From positions 1-38,123 of the forward strand of contig DEQD01000042.1 in the NCBI GenBank assembly GCA_002359095.1: a DNA stretch of 38,123 nt, given 5' to 3'. Shown here one piece after another: positions 24,236 to 31,677 of the stretch (its first letter is position 1; each line of letters opens with the position of its first letter). Below the pieces are notes generated by a model. It saw only the letters and a program-made list of their open reading frames with translations. It was not told the DNA's origin and did no database searches. This stretch comes from Caryophanales bacterium UBA3375. Lineage in GTDB: Bacteria > Bacillota_I > Bacilli_A > UBA3375. A program made the position numbers and the translations under genes.

Positions 24236-25722
24236 TTTTTATCTTCCTCAAATCTTTTTTTGATTAATTCCTTTTGTTCTCTTAAATATAAATTTTTTAC
24301 TGTCCACATTGTTCCTCCAATCTGTCCTGTATCCTTTTTATCAAATTTATCCAAATCTCCAGTTTTCATAGCTGAGTTATATTTCCCTTCTTCTCCTTTT
24401 CCAGCGAATTTTCTTCTTCCAAACCTAGCATCGATTGAATTACCTATAATTCCTTCGGCATGAACTTCTATCTCTCCTCCCATATATGCTAATCTATCAT
24501 TTTGATCAATTAGATCACTAACATAAGGTTCTGCTACCTTATTTAAAACATCTAAAGAATAATCTGTATATCCTTGTTCATTAGCTAATTTTGTCGTCAT
24601 TGCTATAGCTATATCATTAGATATTTTTTTATCTGCTATAGTTTGTGTATAATTTTTTATCATTTGTTGATAAGCGTTATCTAATTTATCAAAATTACTA
24701 CTTCTTTGAGTTGCTACAGATGCTCCCATCTTGCTAGAATCAAAACTCCCCGTGAATAATTGTTGAAAAAAATCAGATTTTTCTCCATTTTCTCCTATTG
24801 GTTCGACATCTATTTTAGCATCAGAAATCGGAGCTGCCATTAAAATTCCATTAGGGACACTCAATTGTCCGCCATCAAGTGATTTTAAATATACCATGGC
24901 TTTACCATCTACGACAGCAATATATAATTTTTTTCTAGCAAACTCATTATAGTTATTATAAGCTATATCTCCATTAAACTCGTAATACTTAATTCCGTTT
25001 ATCTCTATTTCTTTTGCATATCCATTTCTATCAGCGTATTCACCTACTGCTATTAAGTAATCTTCATACTTTTCATAGTCTTCTAATTTTGGCGGTTTAT
25101 TTAATTTATCTATTAGTTCGTTAATATCACAAACACCTTCAACATTTGTGTTTACAGACATTAAGTTGCTTTCTTTAGCATTTAAAAGCATAGACTTAAG
25201 TTTACTAGTTTCTGTTTTTGTACTATTAAAAAATTGAGTACTATTGAATTGATCTAACTTCTCATTCTTATTAATTAGTACTTTTTCTAATTTATTATAC
25301 GCTTCATAACTAGTGTTAATCTTGTTCTCTAAACCAAAACTACTAGCCGTTGTCGTTTTTAGTTTTCTAGATAAAGTTAATTTCCCTTCTTCTTTTTCCT
25401 TTTCGATTTTAACTAATGAAATTAACCTTTCTATTTCATTACTATCTAAATTAATAACATCCACTTCTTGGTGGTAATAATTTATACAATTTAATAAATC
25501 ACTTTCAAAAACATCTAATACTTTAAAATATTGTTTGAGTATAGGTTTTACTACATCTTCCATTTTATTTTTACTTCTATAAAAAGCTTTAGATGAATAT
25601 CCATCATCATTAATATAACTATCTAATTCTTTATTTAAATCTAGATTATCAATCTCTACTTGTTTCTTGATTTCTTGGACTTGTTTTAATAGTTGTTCTA
25701 TATTTTTAATATCAACGTTCAT
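24232..25722 (-). CDS. LXG-like polymorphic effector, likely type VII secretion substrate
   Basis: 496 residues without signal peptide. Residues 1-150 are helical and follow the LXG pattern: an N-terminal coil, an INDDGYSSKAF turn at about 37-47, a long helix around DVVKPILKQYF, and YYHQEVD closing the first bundle. The middle (about 195-320) contains a compact region with KLEDYEKYEDYL and YYEFNGDIAYNNY. The C-terminal part (about 330-496), where the toxic activity normally resides, has a conserved-looking stretch IGNSIDARFGRRKF and a basic tail; no known toxin domain was recognised. There is one base between the previous stop and this ATG and no Shine-Dalgarno, so translation is coupled. Two small helical genes precede and two membrane-protein genes follow, the layout of LXG modules. 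No secretion apparatus is in the window. Confidence 0.65.
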   Translation of the reverse strand: MNVDIKNIEQLLKQVQEIKKQVEIDNLDLNKELDSYINDDGYSSKAFYRSKNKMEDVVKPILKQYFKVLDVFESDLLNCINYYHQEVDVINLDSNEIERLISLVKIEKEKEEGKLTLSRKLKTTTASSFGLENKINTSYEAYNKLEKVLINKNEKLDQFNSTQFFNSTKTETSKLKSMLLNAKESNLMSVNTNVEGVCDINELIDKLNKPPKLEDYEKYEDYLIAVGEYADRNGYAKEIEINGIKYYEFNGDIAYNNYNEFARKKLYIAVVDGKAMVYLKSLDGGQLSVPNGILMAAPISDAKIDVEPIGENGEKSDFFQQLFTGSFDSSKMGASVATQRSSNFDKLDNAYQQMIKNYTQTIADKKISNDIAIAMTTKLANEQGYTDYSLDVLNKVAEPYVSDLIDQNDRLAYMGGEIEVHAEGIIGNSIDARFGRRKFAGKGEEGKYNSAMKTGDLDKFDKKDTGQIGGTMWTVKNLYLREQKELIKKRFEEDKK

Positions 25723-25723
25723 A

Positions 25724-25948
25724 TTAATTTAATACTAAATCCCTTGCACGTCTTTCTAGCTCAACAATACAAGTAGAATAATCTATATTATTATCAATTG
25801 ATACTTCATCTAATAAAGTTTTAATTTCTGAAATGCTATTACTGCCAGAAAAATATGCTTCTACTTCATTTAAAGATTTCGATTTATTTTCATCTATTAA
25901 TTTTATAATCATAACATCTAAATCATATAAAAAAGGATTATCGTTCAT
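25724..25948 (-). CDS. Small helical protein of the effector module
   Basis: 74 residues, predicted helical, acidic. It overlaps the preceding small gene by 11 bases and stops one base before the effector start. Position matches the Lap2-type partner encoded before LXG effectors, but the sequence was not recognised as that family. No cysteine pair or membrane segment. Confidence 0.65.
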   Translation of the reverse strand: MNDNPFLYDLDVMIIKLIDENKSKSLNEVEAYFSGSNSISEIKTLLDEVSIDNNIDYSTCIVELERRARDLVLN

Positions 25949-26183
25949 TACTTATTCCCTTAGATGTATCTAAATCTTGCTCTTTAAATTTATCTCTTAA
26001 TTCCTCTGGTTCTTTTAATATTTCTGGAATAATGTCATTAATTTTTGTAGAAGTATCTTTTAACTCATCTATTATTTCTTTAATCGCTTTAGAAATATCA
26101 TTATTTCCATAATCTTCATCAGTTATTAATCTAATTTCTAATTTGTTAAAATTAAATTTTAAATTTCCGTCTTTTATTTTCAT
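25938..26183 (-). CDS. Small helical protein of the effector module, Lap1/WXG100-like
   Basis: 81 residues from the ATG at 26183, chosen because GGGGGGAG lies directly before it; the in-frame codons further up fall in the leader palindrome. A short beta start (MKIKDGNLKFNFNKLE) precedes two helices, with a C-terminal DxD-rich segment (FKEQDLDTSKG). Small helical-hairpin proteins encoded first in LXG operons (Lap1, DUF3130/TIGR04197) act as targeting partners of the effector; the ending here is reminiscent of those, an assignment made on weak similarity plus position. Confidence 0.6.
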   Translation of the reverse strand: MKIKDGNLKFNFNKLEIRLITDEDYGNNDISKAIKEIIDELKDTSTKINDIIPEILKEPEELRDKFKEQDLDTSKGISNER

Positions 26184-26193
26184 TCTCCCCCCA

Positions 26194-26216
26194 TATATAG
26201 ATATAATATCTATATA
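26194..26216. promoter_or_regulatory. Perfect 23-bp palindrome in the effector operon leader
   Basis: TATAGATAT-centred inverted repeat with 11-bp arms (26194-26204, 26206-26216) and a single central base. It lies between the -10 and the ribosome site, where a repressor would block transcription. It could instead fold in RNA. Confidence 0.6.
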
Positions 26217-26221
26217 CAATT

Positions 26222-26230
26222 ATTATAACA
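26222..26230 (-). promoter_or_regulatory. Extended -10 promoter of the effector module
   Basis: Minus strand TGTTATAAT (hexamer 26222-26227), no matching -35 at 17 bases. It overlaps the end of the deoD terminator's T run. Confidence 0.6.
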
Positions 26231-26257
26231 AAAAAGATTACCATATAGGTAACCTTC
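26231..26257 (-). terminator. Terminator after deoD
   Basis: On the minus strand AAGGTTACC pairs with GGTAATCTT (one G-U pair) over a five-base loop, followed by TTTTTTG. The G-U pair becomes an A-C mismatch on the plus strand, so it works in the minus direction. Confidence 0.8.
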
Positions 26258-26263
26258 TAAAAA

Positions 26264-26980
26264 CTATTTAATTGCACCAAGGGCTACTTCCATCATTTTA
26301 TTAAATCCATTTTGTCGCTCTTCACTACTAGTAGCTTCATGAGTTACTAGTGAATCAGAAATAGTTAAAATACAACCCGCTTCTTTACCTAAACGTTTAG
26401 CATTAGCAAATAAAGCAAAACTTTCCATCTCTACACACACACAACCATATTCATTATATAAACGTGTGTGGAGATTCTCTTCACAACCATAAAATACATC
26501 ACTAGAATGGATTGGCGCATATGTATAATCATATCCTAAGTTGTCAGCACTTTGTTTTAACTCTTTATTTACATCTTCACTACCACTTAATACATTACCA
26601 TCAATGTTAGCTGCTAATTTAGCATATGTTGATTCTGAATAACTAGACTCTGCTATAACTAAATCATAAAGATTAACTTTATCTGTATAAGCACCAGCAC
26701 TACCAACGCGAATAATACGTTCTACATCATAAAAAGCATATAATTCATATGAATAAATACCTATACTTGGCATTCCCATACCAGAACCCATAACCGTTAC
26801 TTTTTTTCCATTATAATAACCTGTATAAGCTAACATATTTCTTACTTCATTAACTAATTCATAATCTTCTAAATAATTTTCTGCAATATATTTAGCACGA
26901 AGTGGATCTCCTGGCATAATTACAGTTTTTGCAATTTTATCTTTATCACTTACTTGAATATGTGGAGTAGGAATACTCAT
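26264..26980 (-). CDS. deoD: Purine nucleoside phosphorylase, DeoD type
   Basis: Phosphorolysis of purine nucleosides to base and (deoxy)ribose-1-phosphate in salvage. 238 residues, the hexameric DeoD class: TPHI, MPGDPLRA (phosphate site), MGSGMGMPSIGIY, RVGSAG, EMESFALF, and the catalytic Asp in TISDSL. AAGGAGATAT supports the ATG. Placed just behind the pgk terminator, with only about 33 bases for a promoter. Confidence 0.97.
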   Translation of the reverse strand: MSIPTPHIQVSDKDKIAKTVIMPGDPLRAKYIAENYLEDYELVNEVRNMLAYTGYYNGKKVTVMGSGMGMPSIGIYSYELYAFYDVERIIRVGSAGAYTDKVNLYDLVIAESSYSESTYAKLAANIDGNVLSGSEDVNKELKQSADNLGYDYTYAPIHSSDVFYGCEENLHTRLYNEYGCVCVEMESFALFANAKRLGKEAGCILTISDSLVTHEATSSEERQNGFNKMMEVALGAIK

Positions 26981-27013
26981 ATATCTCCTTAAATATTTTT
27001 ATTTTATATTAAA

Positions 27014-27050
27014 AAGGAATTATTGAAACTTTAGTTTCAATAATATCCTT
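27014..27050 (-). terminator. Terminator after pgk
   Basis: Long stem, 27014-27030 with 27033-27050 (one mismatch), followed on the minus strand by TTTTTAA. Confidence 0.8.
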
Positions 27051-27055
27051 GTTAA

Positions 27056-28258
27056 TTATTTATTATCTAAACAACTAATTCCTGGTAATTCTTTACCTTC
27101 TAAGAATTCTAAACTAGCTCCCCCACCAGTAGAGATGTGCGAGAATTTATCTTGATAACCTAAGTTAATAGCAGCACTAGCACTATCACCACCACCAATG
27201 ATTGAAATACAATCTTGGTTATCTTTAATAGCTTCACATACTTGTTTAGTACCATTAGCGAAGTTTTCCATTTCAAATACACCCATAGGTCCATTCCATA
27301 CTACAGTTTTAGCTTCACTAATGTATTTAGCAAATAATTCAATTGATTTAGGTCCAATATCAAGTCCCATGTATCCTTCAGGGATAGCATCAATATCTAC
27401 ATCTTTAATGTCACCTTCGTTAGCAAAAGCGTTATTAATTTTAACATCTACTGGTAAGATAATCTTACCATTAGCTTCAGCTAAAATTTCTTTAGCTAAA
27501 TCTAATTTATCATCTTCACAAATAGAAGTACCAATATTATATCCTTGTGCTTTAAGGAATGTAAACATCATTCCCCCACCAATTAAAATTTGGTCTGCTT
27601 TTTTAAGTAATTGTTTAATTACACCAATTTTATCACTTACTTTACTTCCACCAATAATAGCTACAAATGGATGTTTAGGATCATTTACAGCATTTGATAA
27701 AAATTCAATTTCTTTTTCAATTAAGAAACCACTAACAGCATCATTACAATTAGTTGCAATACCAACGTTAGAAGCGTGTTTACGGTGAGCTGTACCAAAA
27801 GCATCAATTACACAAACACCATCACTTAAACTAGCCCAGTATTTACCTAACTCTTCATCACAACCACTTTCTTTTTTACCATCAACATCTTCAAAACGAG
27901 TGTTTTCAAACATTAAAACATCACCTTCGTTTAAGTTGTTAATAGCACTTTCTAACTCTTCACCACGAGTTTGGTTAACGAAAGTTACATCTTTGTTTAA
28001 TAACTCACTTAGTCTTTTAGCAACAGGTGCTAAAGATTTAGAGGCTTTATCTTCTTCTGTTTTAACTTTCCCTAAATGAGAACATAAAATAATTTTAGCA
28101 TTATTGTCAATTAAGTAATTAATTGTCGGTAATGCTTGAACAATACGGTTATCATCTGTAATAACCCCATCTTTAATTGGTACGTTAAAATCAACACGCA
28201 CAATAACTTTTTTTCCATTAACATCAATATCTTTAACAGTTTTTTTATTAATACTCAT
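27056..28258 (-). CDS. pgk: Phosphoglycerate kinase
   Basis: Glycolytic enzyme transferring phosphate from 1,3-bisphosphoglycerate to ADP. 400 residues: [43 protein letters not shown]-like [11 protein letters not shown], and GGGDSASA near the end. AAGGAG directly precedes the ATG. Codon choice (many AAC, TAC, CAC) fits high expression. Flanked by terminators, so it is probably monocistronic. Confidence 0.98.
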   Translation of the reverse strand: MSINKKTVKDIDVNGKKVIVRVDFNVPIKDGVITDDNRIVQALPTINYLIDNNAKIILCSHLGKVKTEEDKASKSLAPVAKRLSELLNKDVTFVNQTRGEELESAINNLNEGDVLMFENTRFEDVDGKKESGCDEELGKYWASLSDGVCVIDAFGTAHRKHASNVGIATNCNDAVSGFLIEKEIEFLSNAVNDPKHPFVAIIGGSKVSDKIGVIKQLLKKADQILIGGGMMFTFLKAQGYNIGTSICEDDKLDLAKEILAEANGKIILPVDVKINNAFANEGDIKDVDIDAIPEGYMGLDIGPKSIELFAKYISEAKTVVWNGPMGVFEMENFANGTKQVCEAIKDNQDCISIIGGGDSASAAINLGYQDKFSHISTGGGASLEFLEGKELPGISCLDNK

Positions 28259-28289
28259 TTTACTCCTTAAAATATAATGTTTATACTTT

Positions 28290-28298
28290 ATTATAACA
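28290..28298 (-). promoter_or_regulatory. Extended -10 of the pgk promoter
   Basis: Minus strand TGTTATAAT, hexamer 28290-28295, about 30 bases before the ATG. No good -35 at the usual spacing. A second possible promoter, TTGACT with TATATT 16 bases later, lies further upstream. Confidence 0.6.
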
Positions 28299-28341
28299 TT
28301 TTAATATAATAACAATTAATAAGTAGTCAAATAAATTAAAA

Positions 28342-28397
28342 ATAAAATAAGACTTCAGGTAGTATTCGAATTTATGTGTACTCCCAAAAAAAGTCTT
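28342..28397 (-). terminator. Possible terminator after the hydrolase gene
   Basis: AAGACTT (28349-28355) can pair with AAGTCTT (28391-28397) around a 35-base loop with further imperfect pairing (AGTA/TACT), then AT-rich T-runs on the minus strand. Weak compared with other terminators in the window. Confidence 0.45.
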
Positions 28398-28406
28398 TTG
28401 ACTCTT

Positions 28407-29390
28407 TTAATCAACATTACTATTTATAAACTCTAATTCTTGATTAACCAAACCATAATCAACATATTTTGCTAAATATTGAGCATACAGTTCATTATAT
28501 TGATTAACATCACTATCATCTAAATTCTTATAAATATCTAAACTATCTATCTTTTGATCTAATATATGTCCTCTATTATCATAAAACCAATATGTAATAT
28601 TGTTGTTATTTAACTTTTGATAGTGTTTATTAACACTATCAAAACCAACCATTTTATCATCACGACTATGCATAATCAAAACTGGTATATTAGCATTAGT
28701 TAGTGCACTAACTGTTGTTTTACCTTTATTTTCCTTAATACGATGATTTTCAATCATCATAATTAAAGGTAAAACAACATATTTACTCCAACTACCTAAT
28801 TTGCTTTTACCAATAAAAGCAAATTCATCGCTAACACTATTAAACCCTGCTTTATTAATAATTAAATCAATCTTATGATTTAATTGGTAATTAAGCACAC
28901 TACCTACAGCATAACCTCCCCACGAGTGTCCATATAATATCCACTTGTAATCATTTAGCACATCAATTGTTGCTAAATGATTAATAGTGTTTTTTAAATC
29001 AATAACACTATGACCTAAACCTACTATATTATCTCCACCACTTTCACCACAACCAGTATTATCATAACTATAAACAATGTAACCATTTCTTGCAAAAACT
29101 TCTAGTTTTGCTAGAAGTGTTTCTTTACAATTATCTATACCGTGTGCACTAATAATTAAACCTTTATAAGTGTCCATTTCATAATAGTAGAAATTACCAA
29201 CTATACAAACACCTTTATCGTTTGTATAATTGTAATTTCTACATTTAAAATCTGGATACTTTTTAATTAAGTATTTATATACTGGTTGATAATATTGATA
29301 TCTATTATTAAAAACATCATAGTATGATTTTTTAATAATTACAGACATTAATATTATCAATAATAATGAAAATAAAAGTAGATATAACAT
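28407..29390 (-). CDS. Membrane-anchored alpha/beta hydrolase
   Basis: 327 residues. An N-terminal membrane anchor (about 2-20) is followed by a serine-hydrolase fold: ISAHGIDN oxyanion segment, GCGESGG, nucleophile elbow GHSWGG with Ser156, acid residue in HSRDDKMV and His in DNRGHILD. This is a typical cell-surface or membrane-face esterase/peptidase-like hydrolase; the substrate cannot be told. It is a single gene between two terminators. Confidence 0.9.
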   Translation of the reverse strand: MLYLLLFSLLLIILMSVIIKKSYYDVFNNRYQYYQPVYKYLIKKYPDFKCRNYNYTNDKGVCIVGNFYYYEMDTYKGLIISAHGIDNCKETLLAKLEVFARNGYIVYSYDNTGCGESGGDNIVGLGHSVIDLKNTINHLATIDVLNDYKWILYGHSWGGYAVGSVLNYQLNHKIDLIINKAGFNSVSDEFAFIGKSKLGSWSKYVVLPLIMMIENHRIKENKGKTTVSALTNANIPVLIMHSRDDKMVGFDSVNKHYQKLNNNNITYWFYDNRGHILDQKIDSLDIYKNLDDSDVNQYNELYAQYLAKYVDYGLVNQELEFINSNVD

Positions 29391-29441
29391 TGTTCCTCCA
29401 ACTACTTATATTTTACTACTAAAATAGTTACTCGTGGTATA

Positions 29442-29472
29442 AAGTAAAATAAAAGTCCTACATAGTAGGACT
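29442..29472 (-). terminator. Terminator after the anchored repeat protein
   Basis: AGTCCTAC (29454-29461) pairs with GTAGGACT (29465-29472), then TTTTATTTTACTTT on the minus strand. The three-base loop makes it a tight hairpin. Confidence 0.85.
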
Positions 29473-29483
29473 CATAATTTATA

Positions 29484-29900
29484 TTATTTAGTAGGAACAA
29501 GTTTAGTTACTACTTGACCATTTACATCAGTACAATTTGTTACCATTACTTGGTCTCCAGCTTTTAATGAAATTGAATTATCAAACATTTTGTTTTCACC
29601 ATTTACTGTTAGTATCTGTGTATTAGCTCCATCAAAACCGGCACTATTTACTACCTCTTGTTTTTGTATAATATATTTACCTGCTTGTTCATCTGAGATT
29701 ACAACAATTTGATCTGGTTTTAAATCAATTGTTGTTCTTGTATCTTCTGTTGTTTGTTGTGAACTTGTTGTTTGTTGTGAACTTGTTGTTTGTTGTGTAC
29801 TTTCAATAGTTGGTTGAGATTTTGCTATCAAATAACCAAACATCATACTAATAAAAACTATAAGAAGATACTTCCCCCAATTTTTATATTTATTATTCAT
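29484..29900 (-). CDS. Signal-anchored protein with a Thr/Ser/Gln repeat linker
   Basis: 138 residues: basic N-terminus, one membrane helix (about 10-26), then a low-complexity linker with repeated QQTTSS (about 35-53), then a small beta domain (about 57-138) with DLKPDQIVVISDEQAG and QVMVTN. It is likely exported and anchored, the linker spanning the wall. Not a recognised family. AAAGGAAAGG precedes the ATG. Both its linker-coding DNA and its promoter carry tandem repeats. Confidence 0.8.
   Translation of the reverse strand: MNNKYKNWGKYLLIVFISMMFGYLIAKSQPTIESTQQTTSSQQTTSSQQTTEDTRTTIDLKPDQIVVISDEQAGKYIIQKQEVVNSAGFDGANTQILTVNGENKMFDNSISLKAGDQVMVTNCTDVNGQVVTKLVPTK
29747..29800 (-). repeat. 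18-bp tandem repeat inside the anchored protein gene
   Basis: Two identical 18-base units at 29751-29768 and 29769-29786, followed by a third, partly diverged unit from 29787. Each codes for the TTSSQQ linker unit. In-frame copy changes would alter linker length. Confidence 0.85.
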
Positions 29901-29919
29901 ATAATTCCTTTCCTTTTGA

Positions 29920-29946
29920 ATTATATAATAATAATAATAATAATAA
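29920..29946 (-). promoter_or_regulatory. (TTA)7 tract adjoining a TATAAT box
   Basis: Minus strand TATAAT (29920-29925) is immediately preceded by seven TTA units (29926-29946), i.e. the tract occupies the spacer where a -35 would be positioned. Located 20-45 bases before the ATG of the anchored repeat protein. Confidence 0.65.
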
Positions 29947-29978
29947 ATTATTTTTTAACCTTGGTTATTATAGATGAT

Positions 29979-31670
29979 CTAAACTTCTTTATTTAATTCT
30001 CTTTCTATTTTATTAATATAATTTAATACTTTATCTTTATTTATCTCTACTTTATAAAGTAATAGCATATAAATATAATAAAGGTTGTTTGTTGTTTTTA
30101 AATAATCATTATTAATTGGATTAATTAAATTACTACTACAAGATAAGATATTATTGGTAATATTATTTTTAATTAACGAAGGGATTAATACTTTTGATGT
30201 TATTTTATCATCAATAACGCCTTGATTAATTAAACATTTTATATCACATACAATTTCTTTTAAAATGATGCTAACACGCTTAACATCAATATTAATACTT
30301 TTTTCTAAAGAATACGGAAAAAGTAAGCGATTTAACATTATTCCAATAAATAATCCTAATGCAATTAAAGATAAACGCAACAAACTAATATCTATATTAA
30401 ATGTATCAGGGGCAGATATCATAACTGTACCTACGGCAGATATAGTAACTAAAATTATTTTATATTTATATTGTGTTTGAAACATATGAATATAATTTAC
30501 TAATAATATACTAATACTACGCAAAATTGGAGACTTAATAAAATAAAATAATAAAGACACAACTACTAAACCGATTATCGTTGCAAAAAAACGCTGACTT
30601 ATTTTTTGTGACGATTTTTCTAATAACGGAGTTAATACAGATACAACCGTAAATACAGCCCATTTTCCTTCTGGTATTTTAAAAAAATCTACGATAAAAG
30701 TTATAACACTAAAAGCAACCCCTACTTTTATTGCAAATTGGCGTTCAACATTATATCTTTCCTTTTTACAAATCAAACTAATTCTAATCTTATCAAAATC
30801 TTTAACCAGATTATAAACTTTTTCTTTTAGTGTAGTATTTGTATTAATTGCTAAATTATTATTTATTATAATAACACATTGGTTTAATTGCTGATTATTA
30901 AATTTATAATTACCAACCACTGATTGATGCTTAATAGCCTCTTTTAATTCATCTAAATACTCTAACAACAACTTTTTATCTAATTCATCAATTTCTTCTT
31001 TTTCCCAATATATTTTTTCTAATACTTCTATTATATTTAAAATAACAACATTATCAATTCCATTTACATCAACTTTTGGCTTATAATCAAATAAAGCTAA
31101 TTTAAAATTCTCTACTTGATTAAAAAAATTATCCCCATCACTATTAAAATCTTTTTGCAATTCACAAATTATATTAATTAAATTTAATATTCGTTTATGT
31201 GCAAAATTTTTATGCATCAATATTTGAGATCCAATTATAATAATTGGAGCAACACACAAACTTAATAAACGTAATACAATATCATGTAAATTAAAATCAA
31301 TAGGAAAAAATAAAATAAATGCATATTGTAATAAAAACGGAAAATATAGTTCCATTCTAAACGAATAATAAAAAGATATGATAATTACATATACCATTAA
31401 AAAATTAACTATTATTCCAATAAATGGATTTATTAATGCAAGTGTTGCACAAATTCCCATAAGTAGATTAATTAATAATATCTTAGAAAAATTTTTAATA
31501 GGGTGTACACTTAAATTATAAGGCATTGCCATAAAGAAAGCGGTTATGGTCATTACTCCGATTAAAATATTTGATTCTCCAAAAGTATTAGAAAAACCTA
31601 CGACAAATAAAATTACTAAAAATAATAGAATTAAATTACTAATAGCTTTTTTTAAAAAATTCTTATTCAT
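29979..31670 (-). CDS. FUSC-family inner-membrane protein
   Basis: 563 residues from the ATG at 31670, chosen for TAGGAGAAAT; a frame extension to 31697 overlaps the helicase gene and has no ribosome site. It has the layout of FUSC/aromatic-acid exporter proteins: an N-terminal helix set (about 1-150), a cytosolic helical region (about 150-320), and a second helix set with WAVFTVVSVLTP and RFFATIIGLVV, typical of the family. Related proteins export fusaric, p-hydroxybenzoic or other aromatic acids; the substrate here is unknown. It starts 7 bases after the helicase stop, so co-transcribed. It is the last gene of the rsmI operon. Confidence 0.85.
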   Translation of the reverse strand: MNKNFLKKAISNLILLFLVILFVVGFSNTFGESNILIGVMTITAFFMAMPYNLSVHPIKNFSKILLINLLMGICATLALINPFIGIIVNFLMVYVIIISFYYSFRMELYFPFLLQYAFILFFPIDFNLHDIVLRLLSLCVAPIIIIGSQILMHKNFAHKRILNLINIICELQKDFNSDGDNFFNQVENFKLALFDYKPKVDVNGIDNVVILNIIEVLEKIYWEKEEIDELDKKLLLEYLDELKEAIKHQSVVGNYKFNNQQLNQCVIIINNNLAINTNTTLKEKVYNLVKDFDKIRISLICKKERYNVERQFAIKVGVAFSVITFIVDFFKIPEGKWAVFTVVSVLTPLLEKSSQKISQRFFATIIGLVVVSLLFYFIKSPILRSISILLVNYIHMFQTQYKYKIILVTISAVGTVMISAPDTFNIDISLLRLSLIALGLFIGIMLNRLLFPYSLEKSINIDVKRVSIILKEIVCDIKCLINQGVIDDKITSKVLIPSLIKNNITNNILSCSSNLINPINNDYLKTTNNLYYIYMLLLYKVEINKDKVLNYINKIERELNKEV

Positions 31671-31677
31671 ATTTCTC

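Noticed and set aside
27198..27788. A 196-codon plus-strand frame inside pgk.
   Set aside because: Antisense shadow of pgk with Ser/Ile/Leu-rich composition and no ribosome site.
29751..29800. Could the tandem repeat be a CRISPR array?
   Set aside because: Units of 18 bases are contiguous, without spacers, in frame and code for TTSSQQ.
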